From Enterocloster lavalensis (GTDB taxonomy: Bacteria; Bacillota; Clostridia; Lachnospirales; Lachnospiraceae), in the NCBI RefSeq assembly GCF_902364025.1, contig NZ_CABJCG010000004.1, forward strand, positions 124,001-188,000: DNA of 64,000 nucleotides, read 5' to 3'. Shown in pieces: positions 33,324 to 40,969 of the stretch (its first letter is position 1; each line of letters opens with the position of its first letter). Position numbers and translations under genes: made by a program. Below the pieces are notes generated by a model. The model was not told the origin of the DNA. It did not search any database and saw nothing but the letters and a program-made list of their open reading frames with translations.

Positions 33324-34481
33324 CTATGCCTTCAGCTGTCCCACAACCCGCCTTACGATTTCCGCAATCAAGGCTTCCTTGTCCTCGGGGCCGGGACCGG
33401 TGGACGGGCTGCCGGGACCGGCTGCCGCATTTGCCAAACCGGCTCCCGCGCCCAAACCGCCGCCCGACATCTTCCCGGAATCTCCCGGCCGCACCAGCGG
33501 CGTCACGCCTTTAAGCGTCGCCTGCGGTCCGGTCTGTGTCTCTCCGGCCGCCGCGCAGCTCCCGCAGGGGCTTGCCGTCCGCTCTGCTCCGGTCACTGCC
33601 GGTTTTCCTCCGACCGCCGCGTAGCTCCCGCAGGGCACGCCTGCAAGCTCTGCTCCGGTCACAGCCGTTTTCCCTCCGGCCGCCGCGCAGTTCCCACAAG
33701 AAACTCCTGCCAGCTCCGCTCCGGCCGCAGCCGGTTTCTCCCCAGCCGCCGCGCAGCTTTCGCAGACCTTCGTCAGCTGGCCGCCGTTCATGCAGGGCGG
33801 GACGCCCCCGCCGGTGATGCCCATGTTCTTGCGGATTTCCAGCAGCCGGTCCACCTGCTCGCAGGACAGATGGTTCTGCTGGCCGATGATATTTCCGGTG
33901 TACATAAGGATGGTGGCGTAATACTCCACCGACTCCAGGCGGTAGAACGCCTGGTAAATGTCGTCTCCCCAGGTAAGCGCTCCGTGGTTTGCCAGCAGCA
34001 CCCCGTTATAGTGGTTGACAAAGGGAGCGATGGAATCCGGCACCTCCTGGGTTCCCGGAGTCGCGTACCGGGCCACCGGGATGGTGCCCAGGCTCAGAAT
34101 GGCCTCGGTCAGAATCGCCGCGTCCAAGGGCTGGCCCGCAATGGCAAAGCACGTAGCCATGGGCGGATGGGCGTGGGTCACCGCCTGCAGCCTGGGGTTC
34201 TCCTGGTAGACCCGCAGGTGCATCTTGATCTCCGAGGACGGTTTTAACCGCCCCATCAGCACCTTTCCGTCCAGATCCATTTTCACCAGCATGTCCTGGG
34301 TCATGAAACCCTTGGAAACCCCTGTGGGCGTGGTCCAGATGGTGTTGGGCCCCACCCGGCAGCTGATGTTGCCGTCGTTGGATGCGACAAAGCCCTTGGC
34401 GTACATTCGCCGCCCGATATCCAGGATCGCCTTCTTCGCCTCGAAGTCCGATTTGTATTTCATGCCCTGAATCGTCATCAT
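33324..34481 (-). CDS. Class II sugar-phosphate aldolase with cysteine-repeat linker and encapsulation tail
   Basis: Residues 1-215 are a class II aldolase/adducin domain of the fuculose-1-phosphate type, with zinc ligands H103, H105 (VTHAHPP) and H166 (ANHGALTWG) and acid/base-site E84. It would cleave a ketose-1-phosphate to DHAP and an aldehyde. After it come four units of exactly 22 residues carrying Cys pairs (C240/C243, C262/C265, C284 with Tyr replacing its partner, C306/C309) in an Ala/Gly background. A Gly/Pro linker follows, then an amphipathic end (EALIAEIVRRVVGQLK) typical of encapsulation peptides. The family is usually about 215 residues; this one has 385. The start is the ATG at 34481; a GTG at 34493 is an alternative. 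It is the first gene of the BMC operon. Confidence 0.9.
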   Translation of the reverse strand: MMTIQGMKYKSDFEAKKAILDIGRRMYAKGFVASNDGNISCRVGPNTIWTTPTGVSKGFMTQDMLVKMDLDGKVLMGRLKPSSEIKMHLRVYQENPRLQAVTHAHPPMATCFAIAGQPLDAAILTEAILSLGTIPVARYATPGTQEVPDSIAPFVNHYNGVLLANHGALTWGDDIYQAFYRLESVEYYATILMYTGNIIGQQNHLSCEQVDRLLEIRKNMGITGGGVPPCMNGGQLTKVCESCAAAGEKPAAAGAELAGVSCGNCAAAGGKTAVTGAELAGVPCGSYAAVGGKPAVTGAERTASPCGSCAAAGETQTGPQATLKGVTPLVRPGDSGKMSGGGLGAGAGLANAAAGPGSPSTGPGPEDKEALIAEIVRRVVGQLKA

Positions 34482-34583
34482 GTTTTCACTCACCTCTGCT
34501 CTCTAAAAAGTTATCTCCTCAACCAACACGAAACATTCTCAATCCCGCGCTTCGGACCTGGGTCCGCACGGGCTGATAACCAT

Positions 34584-34612
34584 ATTATATTGTGTTTGTA
34601 TTGTTTCGTCAA
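34584..34612 (-). promoter_or_regulatory. BMC operon promoter
   Basis: TTGACG (34612-34607), a 17-bp spacer and consensus TATAAT (34589-34584) on the minus strand, about 100 nt before the aldolase gene. The leader contains a small CGGAC/GTCCG hairpin. The TTTTTG repeat cluster lies directly upstream of the -35. Confidence 0.82.
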
Positions 34613-34653
34613 CATTTTGTTTTTGATTGTTTTTGATTCTTTTTGTTTTTGCC
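34613..34653. promoter_or_regulatory. Operator-like TTTTTG repeat cluster in the divergent BMC/DeoR region
   Basis: The words ATTTTGTTTTT, GATTGTTTTTGATT and CTTTTTGTTTTTG repeat at 10-bp spacing between the two divergent promoters. DeoR-family repressors often bind such spaced direct repeats. ATTTTGTTTTT recurs at 40787-40797 and 40890-40900. Confidence 0.6.
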
Positions 34654-34697
34654 AATTTTTTAATATATTTCTTTTGTATTTGCCAGCAAACAACAGC

Positions 34698-34712
34698 TTG
34701 TAAACGCATTTT
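34698..34712 (+). promoter_or_regulatory. Candidate catabolite-responsive element
   Basis: TTGTAAACGCATTTT matches the CcpA cre consensus WTGNAANCGNWNNCW except at one C. It lies just before the -35 of the DeoR gene in the divergent region, where CcpA could repress the island when better sugars are present. Confidence 0.45.
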
Positions 34713-34716
34713 CTAT

Positions 34717-34744
34717 TTGAGTTTTCTTTTCTTTATGCTATAAT
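34717..34744 (+). promoter_or_regulatory. Promoter of the DeoR regulator
   Basis: TTGAGT (34717-34722), a 16-bp spacer and consensus TATAAT (34739-34744), about 40 nt before the ATG. Confidence 0.75.
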
Positions 34745-34786
34745 AAAAGAAAATCTTTATGGATATCTCCATAAAAAGGAGGCTAT

Positions 34787-35554
34787 ATGCTTGCCGTAAC
34801 CCGTAAATCCGAAATTAAAGATATTGTACTGGAAAAAAAGAGCGTAACCGTCACCGAACTGGCCAAGATTTTCTCCGTCACCGAGGAGACGATCCGCAGG
34901 GACTTAAAACAGCTGGAGAGCGAGGGATTTCTGACCCGCACTTACGGCGGCGCCTTCATACAGGACGGCGTCGAGAACAACATTGACTTATCCATCCGCG
35001 AAACCGCCTATTTGAAGAACAAACAGGCCATCGCCTCCCGATGCCGGGAGCTGATCCACAACGGCGACTCCATCTTTCTCGATTCTTCCACCACCACCCT
35101 GACCATCGCCAAGGCCATAAGCGACATGCGCCTGACTGTGGTGACCAACTCCCTGATGATTATCAACGAGCTGTGTGACAAAGCCAATATTCATCTTATC
35201 GCCATCGGCGGCAACTATACCCCGAGGGAAAAAGCTTTCAACGGCCTCAGCACCCAGGCCTGTCTGGAAACCTTCTATCTGGACAAGACCTTCATGTCCT
35301 GCCGCAGCCTGTCCATGGAGCACGGAATCACCGATTCCCTGGAATCCGTGGCCGCCGTCCGCCAGTCCTTAGCCCAGCGGAGCAAGGAAGTGTATCTGGT
35401 GGCCGATTTTTCGAAATTTGACAAGACCAGCTTCATCCACATCACGGACTTCGACGCCATCACCGGCCTGGTGACGGACCGGAAGCTGAGCAGCCAGTGG
35501 GTGGATTTTCTGAACAGCCACAATGTGGCGGTGTACGAGGCGCAGAACGAGTAG
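34787..35554 (+). CDS. DeoR/GlpR family regulator of the sugar-phosphate island
   Basis: This 255-residue protein has an N-terminal DeoR helix-turn-helix (SVTVTELAKIFSVTEETIRRDLKQLESEGFLTRTYGGA) and a C-terminal sugar-phosphate sensor domain (GDSIFLDSSTTTLTIAKAI, VVTNSLMIINEL, LIAIGGNYTPREKAFNG, VADFSKFDK). Such proteins are repressors released by phosphorylated intermediates. AAGGAGG lies 4 nt before the ATG. It is divergent from the BMC operon and close to the PTS operon; repeated TTTTTG words in both control regions suggest it controls both, with a sugar phosphate made by the PTS as inducer (inference). Confidence 0.92.
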   Translation: MLAVTRKSEIKDIVLEKKSVTVTELAKIFSVTEETIRRDLKQLESEGFLTRTYGGAFIQDGVENNIDLSIRETAYLKNKQAIASRCRELIHNGDSIFLDSSTTTLTIAKAISDMRLTVVTNSLMIINELCDKANIHLIAIGGNYTPREKAFNGLSTQACLETFYLDKTFMSCRSLSMEHGITDSLESVAAVRQSLAQRSKEVYLVADFSKFDKTSFIHITDFDAITGLVTDRKLSSQWVDFLNSHNVAVYEAQNE

Positions 35555-35596
35555 ATGGGCCAGAGAACCGAAGCCCGAAAACGAATATTTGACCGC

Positions 35597-35634
35597 AAAA
35601 AGCCGGAACCCCGGGTATGGGATTCCGGCTCTTT
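35597..35634. terminator. Bidirectional terminator between DeoR and YcxB-like genes
   Basis: AGCCGGAA (35601-35608) pairs with TTCCGGCT (35623-35630); flanked by CAAAA on the left and CTTTC on the right. The leftward direction has the better T run. Confidence 0.75.
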
Positions 35635-35647
35635 CGTCTGTCCCGCT

Positions 35648-36187
35648 TTACCGGAATACAGAGCGCTTCAGGGGATAAAAACGCTCCGGAATCTTTTCCT
35701 TGACCATTTCCCTAAACTGATCCACCTTTTTTGTGTTTCCCATGCCGCGTTTGGGCAGAATGACAGCCTCTCTCCGGTTCAGCTGGATCACAAACACGTC
35801 CTTAAGCTCCTCCAGCTTTGTCACCTCGCCCCATGTATTGCTGCCCGACTCGCCGGTGGACCGGTTGCAGAAGGTCAGACCTTCCTCGTCCGCCACGATC
35901 TGGCGCTCGGCCTTAAATCCGGACAGATACGCATCCTTGTACTTTGAAACGTTGATCTCCATGGTGATAACAGCGGCCGGGAAGGACACGGCCACCAGCA
36001 GGGCGCACACATGGACGATCCGGGTCAGCTCGATCACACCGGTCAGATCCAGGACGATCAGGCCGGTAAATACCAGCCACACCACCAACAGGATGATCCG
36101 CCTTATCCAGGAATTTCCAAATGTCCGGCTCACCATCATCTGGTGGTAGTCCTCCAGGGACATCTTAAAGTTAAACACCATTCTCAT
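35648..36187 (-). CDS. YcxB-like membrane protein
   Basis: This 179-residue protein has two adjacent membrane helices (about 32-50, IILLVVWLVFTGLIVLDL, and 58-76, VHVCALLVAVSFPAAVI) followed by a PH-like soluble domain (YLSGFKAERQIVADEEGLTFCNRSTGESGSNTWGEVTKLEELKDVFVIQLNRREAVILPKR). That matches the YcxB-like C-terminal family, whose function is unknown. I chose the ATG at 36187; an upstream TTG at 36193 is possible. It lies 33 bp after ptsH and may ride on the PTS transcript. Confidence 0.8.
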   Translation of the reverse strand: MRMVFNFKMSLEDYHQMMVSRTFGNSWIRRIILLVVWLVFTGLIVLDLTGVIELTRIVHVCALLVAVSFPAAVITMEINVSKYKDAYLSGFKAERQIVADEEGLTFCNRSTGESGSNTWGEVTKLEELKDVFVIQLNRREAVILPKRGMGNTKKVDQFREMVKEKIPERFYPLKRSVFR

Positions 36188-36220
36188 ATGCAATCAACCT
36201 CTCTGATTTTTACTGGTTTC

Positions 36221-36493
36221 TCACTCGCCGAATCCGGAATCGATCAGCGCAATGAGCGCGTCCACCGCCTCCTGCTCGTCGTCGCCCTTGGCCGTGATCT
36301 CCACCTCTTCCCCCTGGCACAATCCCAGGGACAGCAGGAAGATAATGCTCTTAGCGTTGGCCTCATCGTCCTCCTCGTCCACTCTGTGGATCGTGATGCT
36401 GGAGCTGAATTTGCCGGCCGCCTGCACAAAATCAGAAGCCGGGCGGGCGTGAAGCCCTGTTTTATTCTTAATTACCGTAGTCCCTTTTACCAT
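36221..36493 (-). CDS. ptsH: Phosphocarrier protein HPr
   Basis: This 90-residue protein has the phosphorylation site H15 in TGLHARPAS and the regulatory serine region EANAKSIIFLLSLGL (S49, equivalent to Ser46 in Bacillus HPr). It carries phosphate from enzyme I to the PTS IIA proteins, and when phosphorylated on serine it works with CcpA. The acidic loop EEDDEA before the serine is unusual for the housekeeping HPr. It follows ptsI by 27 bp. Its place inside a substrate-specific PTS cluster suggests either the general HPr in an odd location or a dedicated copy. Confidence 0.93.
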   Translation of the reverse strand: MVKGTTVIKNKTGLHARPASDFVQAAGKFSSSITIHRVDEEDDEANAKSIIFLLSLGLCQGEEVEITAKGDDEQEAVDALIALIDSGFGE

Positions 36494-36520
36494 AACTGTA
36501 TTTACCTCTTTCCTATCGAT

Positions 36521-38242
36521 TTATAAAATGTCCTGCAGCTCGCTTGTCAGGTACTCCTGAATCTCAGCCGCGGTCTCCATGTCGCATACCCTGCAGGCGA
36601 TCTCCCGGGCGCGGGAAATGGTCATGCCGGTGATCATCTTCTTGGTCTGGGCCACGAAGGCCCGCCCCATGCTCAGCTTTCTCATCCCCAGGCCCACCAG
36701 CACGGCCGCGGCCAGCTCGTCTCCGCCCAGCTCCCCGCACACGCAGATGGGTTTACCCGCCCGGTTGAAGGTCTCCACCACCGTGCGGATCAGGCGGAAC
36801 ATGGCCGGGTGGTATTTCTGGTAATACGTGCTGACCGCCGGGTTCATGCGGTCCACCGCGGTGGCGTACTGGCAGAGATCGTTGGTGCCGATGCTGGCAA
36901 AATCCACCTCCCGGACCGCCATGTCCGCGATCAGCGCGATGGAGGGAATCTCGATCATGATGCCGGTCCTGACGGTTCCAAAGGGTTTACCCTCGGCCTT
37001 CAGCTCCTCCCCGGCCTCCCGCAGCGCGGCTTTTGCCCTGCGGATATCGTCCATGCTGCCCACCATTGGGAACATGATCCAAAGATCCCCCGCCACGGCG
37101 GCCCTCAGCGCGGCCCGAAGCTGGGTCTTAAAAATCTCCGGGTAGGTGAAGCACAGGCGCAGCGCCCGGTTTCCCAGGAAGGGGTTCTCTTCCTTCGGCA
37201 GCTCCAGGCAGTCCAGCTTCTTGTCCCCGCCGATGTCCAGAGTCCGCAGCGTCACCGGCCGCCCTTCAAAGGCCTTCAGAACCCTGGTGTAAATCTCCAC
37301 CTGCTCGTCCTCCCCGGGCAGGGTATCCCGGCCCATGTAGAGGAATTCAGATCGGAACAGGCCCACGCCGTCGGTGAAACAGGCGGCCTCCAGCTCCTCC
37401 GGGGAGGCGGAACCGATGTTGAGCTCCACGTCGATGCGGACACCGTCCCCGGTAACCGGCTCTGCGCCCTGGTATTTTTTCGTCTCCCGGGCGTGAATCC
37501 GGCAGGCTTCGCCCTTTTTCTCCAGGGCCGCAGTCTCCTCCGGGGACAAATCCGTGGCCAGGACTCCGTCGATGGCGTCAACGCCCACTACCTGTCCCTC
37601 CGTCAGAAGGTTCATGGCATCGCTCACGCCCAAAAGGGCCGGAATCTCATAGCTCCTGGCAATGATCGCGGTGTGGGAGGTAGCCCCTCCAACCTCCGTC
37701 ACAATGGCCAGAACCATCTCACGTTTCAGGGAAGCGGTGTCCGACGGGAACAGATCCTGGGCCACCACGACCACAGGCTCCGTGAGCGCGCCTAAGTTTA
37801 CCTCCCCGGCTCCGTCGCAGCTGCGCAGAAGGCGAAGCCGCACATCCTTCATATCCGCGATGCGCTCCCGGATCATGTCGTCCTTCACCCGGCTCAGCAT
37901 CTTGATAAACTTGGAAAATGCACGGTCAACCGCCCATTTCACATTGTAATATTCGTCCCGGATCAGCCCGGATACCATCTCATCCAGCGCCGGATCGGCC
38001 AGAATCTCCGCGTGAGCCCCAAGGATCGCCGCCTTGTCCGCGTCGCCCTCTCCCAGCCGCTCCCGCATGGCGGAAAGCTCGGCTCCGGCCCGCTCCCTGG
38101 CGGCCCGGTAGGCGGCTAACTCCTCCTCCGCCTGTTCCGGGCGGATGCTGGTCTGTTCCACCACGGCCTGGTAGGGAACGTACTTGTAAACCCTGCCAAC
38201 CGCCGCGCCTTTGGACACCGGATTTCCCTGATGTGTAACCAT
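36521..38242 (-). CDS. ptsI: PTS enzyme I
   Basis: This 573-residue protein has the normal enzyme I length. The active-site histidine is H190 (VTEVGGATSHTAIIARS); the PEP-binding domain shows GVGLFRSEFLYM, RTLDIGGDKK and GELGGDE. It takes phosphate from PEP and passes it to HPr. I chose the ATG at 38242 behind GAGGAGG; the longer frame runs into a terminator hairpin. The leader also holds a CCACGG/CCGTGG hairpin (about 38268-38286). The gene lies downstream of the IIC gene with a terminator-like hairpin between, so EI and HPr may be made by partial read-through from the PTS operon. Confidence 0.95.
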   Translation of the reverse strand: MVTHQGNPVSKGAAVGRVYKYVPYQAVVEQTSIRPEQAEEELAAYRAARERAGAELSAMRERLGEGDADKAAILGAHAEILADPALDEMVSGLIRDEYYNVKWAVDRAFSKFIKMLSRVKDDMIRERIADMKDVRLRLLRSCDGAGEVNLGALTEPVVVVAQDLFPSDTASLKREMVLAIVTEVGGATSHTAIIARSYEIPALLGVSDAMNLLTEGQVVGVDAIDGVLATDLSPEETAALEKKGEACRIHARETKKYQGAEPVTGDGVRIDVELNIGSASPEELEAACFTDGVGLFRSEFLYMGRDTLPGEDEQVEIYTRVLKAFEGRPVTLRTLDIGGDKKLDCLELPKEENPFLGNRALRLCFTYPEIFKTQLRAALRAAVAGDLWIMFPMVGSMDDIRRAKAALREAGEELKAEGKPFGTVRTGIMIEIPSIALIADMAVREVDFASIGTNDLCQYATAVDRMNPAVSTYYQKYHPAMFRLIRTVVETFNRAGKPICVCGELGGDELAAAVLVGLGMRKLSMGRAFVAQTKKMITGMTISRAREIACRVCDMETAAEIQEYLTSELQDIL

Positions 38243-38294
38243 GTTTGTCTCCTCCTCAAAGCCAGTCTGTTCTCCACGGGAAAAGTCCGTGGTC

Positions 38295-38333
38295 AAAAAT
38301 GCTGCACTGCCGTTTAAACAGTGCAGCATTTTC
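38295..38333. terminator. Terminator or attenuator between PTS IIC and ptsI
   Basis: AAATGCTGCACTG (38297-38309) pairs with CAGTGCAGCATTT (38319-38331), a 13-bp perfect stem. Reading leftward it is followed by TTTTTGACC. It should end most of the IIA-IIB-IIC transcript; no clear promoter was found between it and ptsI. Confidence 0.85.
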
Positions 38334-38361
38334 AGTCATTCATCGAATTATGCTGTTATCC

Positions 38362-39777
38362 CTATTGTGCAGCAGATGCAATCCCTCCGGGATTCAGAGC
38401 CTGATTCTCCAGAGCCGCGTAGATCTTCTCTTTGTTCTTGCGGATCAGCACGTAGGAAACCGCGTAGACCGCCACAAGAAGCGCGATTAGGATCGGATTT
38501 TGGCTGGCGAATATCAGGAAGGTCAGGTAACCGATGGGCTGTCCGATGATAATAAAGGACGTAACCATCATTGCGCCGCCGGAACCCAGGGAGCCGCCGG
38601 CCACCTTCACAACCTCCGTAAATGTGCTGCCGCAGGCGGAGCAGATATACAGGAAGATGATACATACAATGGTGGAACCGATGACGGATTTCACCACGTT
38701 GCCGTTGGACATTGCCACGATGGGCTGGATCACGTAAGGAATCGCAACCAGGTCTACCATCGGCAGAGTTGTGTTGCCGGGCAGAACGAACGCAAGCAGC
38801 AGGATGATGGGCATGGTCAGCAGGCCGGAAACCAGGGTTGCAGTCTCTCCGTAACCGGTAGCGTCGTTTACTGCCAGGTACCACTCGCCCTTGAAGCCTT
38901 TGGTCTTTTTCTTGGAAGCCTCTGTCAGAGCCGTAAATGCGCCGGAGAAAATGGAAGAGATCTTCGGGAACACGGACATAACAGCGGAAGTCGCAACGCC
39001 GCAGCTGAGGATTTCGCCCCAGGCAGCCAGCTGGGTGATTCTGGTAATGTTGCCCACGAAGCCGATCAGGATACCAAGGATCAGGCCCAGGGTCATGGGC
39101 TCGCCGATGATTCCCAGTTTTTTACGCATGCCGTTGGGATCCATCTGGATCTTGTACAGGCCCATTTTGTTGAGCAGCCAGTTGAGCGGGATGGCGATCA
39201 CCGCCACCGTGGCCGTATGTAAGGAAGCGATGGAACAGCCGGGATAGCCGTAGTAGGTGGACCATCTCTTGGCGATCACCTCGGTGATCAGCAGGGTGAT
39301 TAACAGCTGCATGGTCATCAGGCAGATGGCAAGGAACATATTGCCGGTCAGAACGTACAGCATGGAACCCCAGCAGAAGTAGGAATAGTTGTTCCACAGA
39401 TCGCCCGCCTGGAAAACGGTGGTGTATCTGGACAGGAACAGTCCTACCTGAAGCAGGATTGCGATTACCACGAACACCATACCGGCCTGTGTGGAGTACG
39501 CCACAACCGAGGTATTGGGCCAGCCCGCATCGTATACCGGCAGGTTCACGCCGCTGGTCTCAACCATGCGGGTGATGATCGGCTCGATGATGGGACCGTA
39601 GGCTCCGATTACCAGGTTAAAGCCCTGCAGGCCGACACCGGCGGACAATGCGGAGATAAAAGCCTTTTTGGGCTTTACCTTAAACGCAAGGTTGATGACG
39701 AACATAATCATAGGAACGAATACGACTGCGCTAAATGTGTCAAAGAATGCCTTTACTGCTCCAAAAAACATATCCAT
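38362..39777 (-). CDS. PTS galactitol-family IIC permease
   Basis: This 471-residue membrane protein has about ten hydrophobic segments and is of the EIIC-Gat family (GVGLQGFNLVIGAYGPIIEPIITRMVETSGVNLPVYDAGWPNTSVVAYSTQ, YYGYPGCSIASLHTATVAVIAIPLNWLLNKMG, FKGEWYLAVNDATGYGETATLVSGLLTMP). It forms the channel for the sugar or polyol that is phosphorylated during uptake. Gat-family systems act on galactitol and other polyols or pentoses, so the substrate cannot be fixed from sequence. AAGGGGG lies 7 nt before the ATG. It ends just before the strong hairpin ahead of ptsI. Confidence 0.92.
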   Translation of the reverse strand: MDMFFGAVKAFFDTFSAVVFVPMIMFVINLAFKVKPKKAFISALSAGVGLQGFNLVIGAYGPIIEPIITRMVETSGVNLPVYDAGWPNTSVVAYSTQAGMVFVVIAILLQVGLFLSRYTTVFQAGDLWNNYSYFCWGSMLYVLTGNMFLAICLMTMQLLITLLITEVIAKRWSTYYGYPGCSIASLHTATVAVIAIPLNWLLNKMGLYKIQMDPNGMRKKLGIIGEPMTLGLILGILIGFVGNITRITQLAAWGEILSCGVATSAVMSVFPKISSIFSGAFTALTEASKKKTKGFKGEWYLAVNDATGYGETATLVSGLLTMPIILLLAFVLPGNTTLPMVDLVAIPYVIQPIVAMSNGNVVKSVIGSTIVCIIFLYICSACGSTFTEVVKVAGGSLGSGGAMMVTSFIIIGQPIGYLTFLIFASQNPILIALLVAVYAVSYVLIRKNKEKIYAALENQALNPGGIASAAQ

Positions 39778-39803
39778 GGTTTATCCCCCTTATCTTTCCA
39801 CAG

Positions 39804-40115
39804 TTACTTTCCAGCTGCTTTGAAGATCTCCAGTGCTTTTTCCAAAAATTCATCCTCTCCCAATCCGGTGATCAGACCGATGGCAGGCAGAGCCGGTGTG
39901 CCGTTTAACTCATCCTCGTCGATGGGGCTTGCGTAGGCGACCAGATCATATTTGTCCCGCGCAAGATAAGTTCCCATCTCGCTGGGATTGGCTTCCATCG
40001 CGGAAACCTCATAGCCCTCGTCCTCGAACATCTCCGTCAGCTTGTTGGCAATCATCGAAGATGTCACAATGCCCGAGCCGCACACGGTTAATAATTTGAT
40101 ACTTTTCTTTCCCAT
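39804..40115 (-). CDS. PTS IIB protein (Gat/lactose-type fold)
   Basis: This 103-residue protein has the phosphorylated cysteine C12 in the P-loop-like motif LLTVCGSGIVTSSMIANKL near the N-terminus, as in galactitol-type IIB proteins. It takes phosphate from IIA and gives it to the sugar held by IIC. The gene sits between IIA (57 bp upstream) and IIC (26 bp downstream), in the usual A-B-C order. Confidence 0.93.
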   Translation of the reverse strand: MGKKSIKLLTVCGSGIVTSSMIANKLTEMFEDEGYEVSAMEANPSEMGTYLARDKYDLVAYASPIDEDELNGTPALPAIGLITGLGEDEFLEKALEIFKAAGK

Positions 40116-40172
40116 AGATAAAACCTTCCTTTCTGAGATAAATATTATAGTTGTTCCACTGTGCTCCGCGGG

Positions 40173-40622
40173 TTAAAACAGCTGCGGGTTCACAATAGAA
40201 TAAACTTCGTCCACATCCCCGGCCTCCCGGATCTGATTTAACGCCTCCGGGTTCTGGATCAGCTTCATGATCTTGCGCAGCAGCTTGATCTGGTCCTTGG
40301 GATCGGTAATCGCCAGCATAAACAGCAGGCGCGGGTGAAGGGTGATCTCCGGCGAGCCCATCTGGTGAAACTCCACCGGTTCTCTCAGCACGCAGATGCC
40401 CATGGCGGGCTCGTTTACATGCTCCGCAAATGTGTGGGGCACCGCAATATCAAACGCGGTGGCAGGCAGCGCGGTGGGGTACTGGGCCTCCCGGGCTACA
40501 ATGGCATCCGGATAGCTGGGTTTGGCAACCCCGGACTCCACAAACAGTCCGGCCATGATCCGCAGCGCCTCTTCAGCTGTTTTTGCTTCCACATCCAGTC
40601 TGATCAGCTCTTTTCTCAGCAT
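40173..40622 (-). CDS. PTS IIA protein (fructose/mannitol-type)
   Basis: This 149-residue protein is a IIA of the fructose-mannitol superfamily with the phosphorylatable H63 in FDIAVPHTFAEHVNEPAMGICVL and the segment PRLLFMLAITDPKDQIKLLRKIMKLIQNPE. It receives phosphate from HPr. It is the first gene of the PTS operon, with a good promoter about 75 nt upstream. Confidence 0.92.
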   Translation of the reverse strand: MLRKELIRLDVEAKTAEEALRIMAGLFVESGVAKPSYPDAIVAREAQYPTALPATAFDIAVPHTFAEHVNEPAMGICVLREPVEFHQMGSPEITLHPRLLFMLAITDPKDQIKLLRKIMKLIQNPEALNQIREAGDVDEVYSIVNPQLF

Positions 40623-40698
40623 TTTTTCAAATTCTCCTTAATATTGTTTTAGTGAATTCATGAAAATACAAAAAACTTTCTCGAAAATTTCTGGGTAT

Positions 40699-40727
40699 AT
40701 TGTATCATATTCTTTTCGTTTTAACAA
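40699..40727 (-). promoter_or_regulatory. PTS operon promoter
   Basis: TTGTTA (40727-40722), a 17-bp spacer and TACAAT (40704-40699) on the minus strand. Confidence 0.72.
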
Positions 40728-40903
40728 TACTTTTTATCATAATTTTGTTTATTTATTTTTGTTTGTTTTTATTTTACGCCTTAATAATTTTGTTTTTCTT
40801 GATTTATATTTGTTTTAAGGCGAAAATGCACATTTTTTACATGATTTATACCTTATTTTTGATCCAAAACTCAAAAAATACCATATTTTATTTTGTTTTT
40901 GTC
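40728..40903. promoter_or_regulatory. AT-rich divergent control region between PTS and RpiB/TIM/RuBisCO-like operons
   Basis: The gap holds no gene; a frame reading through it is a low-complexity Phe/Leu/Ile string. It contains ATTTTGTTTTT at 40787-40797 (followed by CTTGATT) and 40890-40900, and a partial copy near 40742. The same word is in the BMC/DeoR control region, so a common regulator is likely. Confidence 0.55.
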
Positions 40904-40932
40904 TTGATTGTAGGGTTTTCCTGTGCTAATAT
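40904..40932 (+). promoter_or_regulatory. Promoter of the RpiB/TIM/RuBisCO-like operon
   Basis: TTGATT (40904-40909), a 17-bp spacer and TAATAT (40927-40932). The operator-like ATTTTGTTTTT ends 3 bp upstream of the -35. Confidence 0.75.
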
Positions 40933-40969
40933 GGGTTTAACAAGACCGTATCGCAAGGAGGATTTCCAG

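Noticed and set aside
32736..34247. A 503-codon frame opposite the aldehyde dehydrogenase and aldolase
   Set aside because: It spans the opposite strand of two genes with conserved active sites; no promoter or start signal.
40700..40969. Extended N-terminus of the RpiB-like protein
   Set aside because: The 90 extra codons are AT-rich Phe/Leu/Ile low complexity covering two promoters; AAGGAGG and the conserved RpiB start fix the ATG at 40970.
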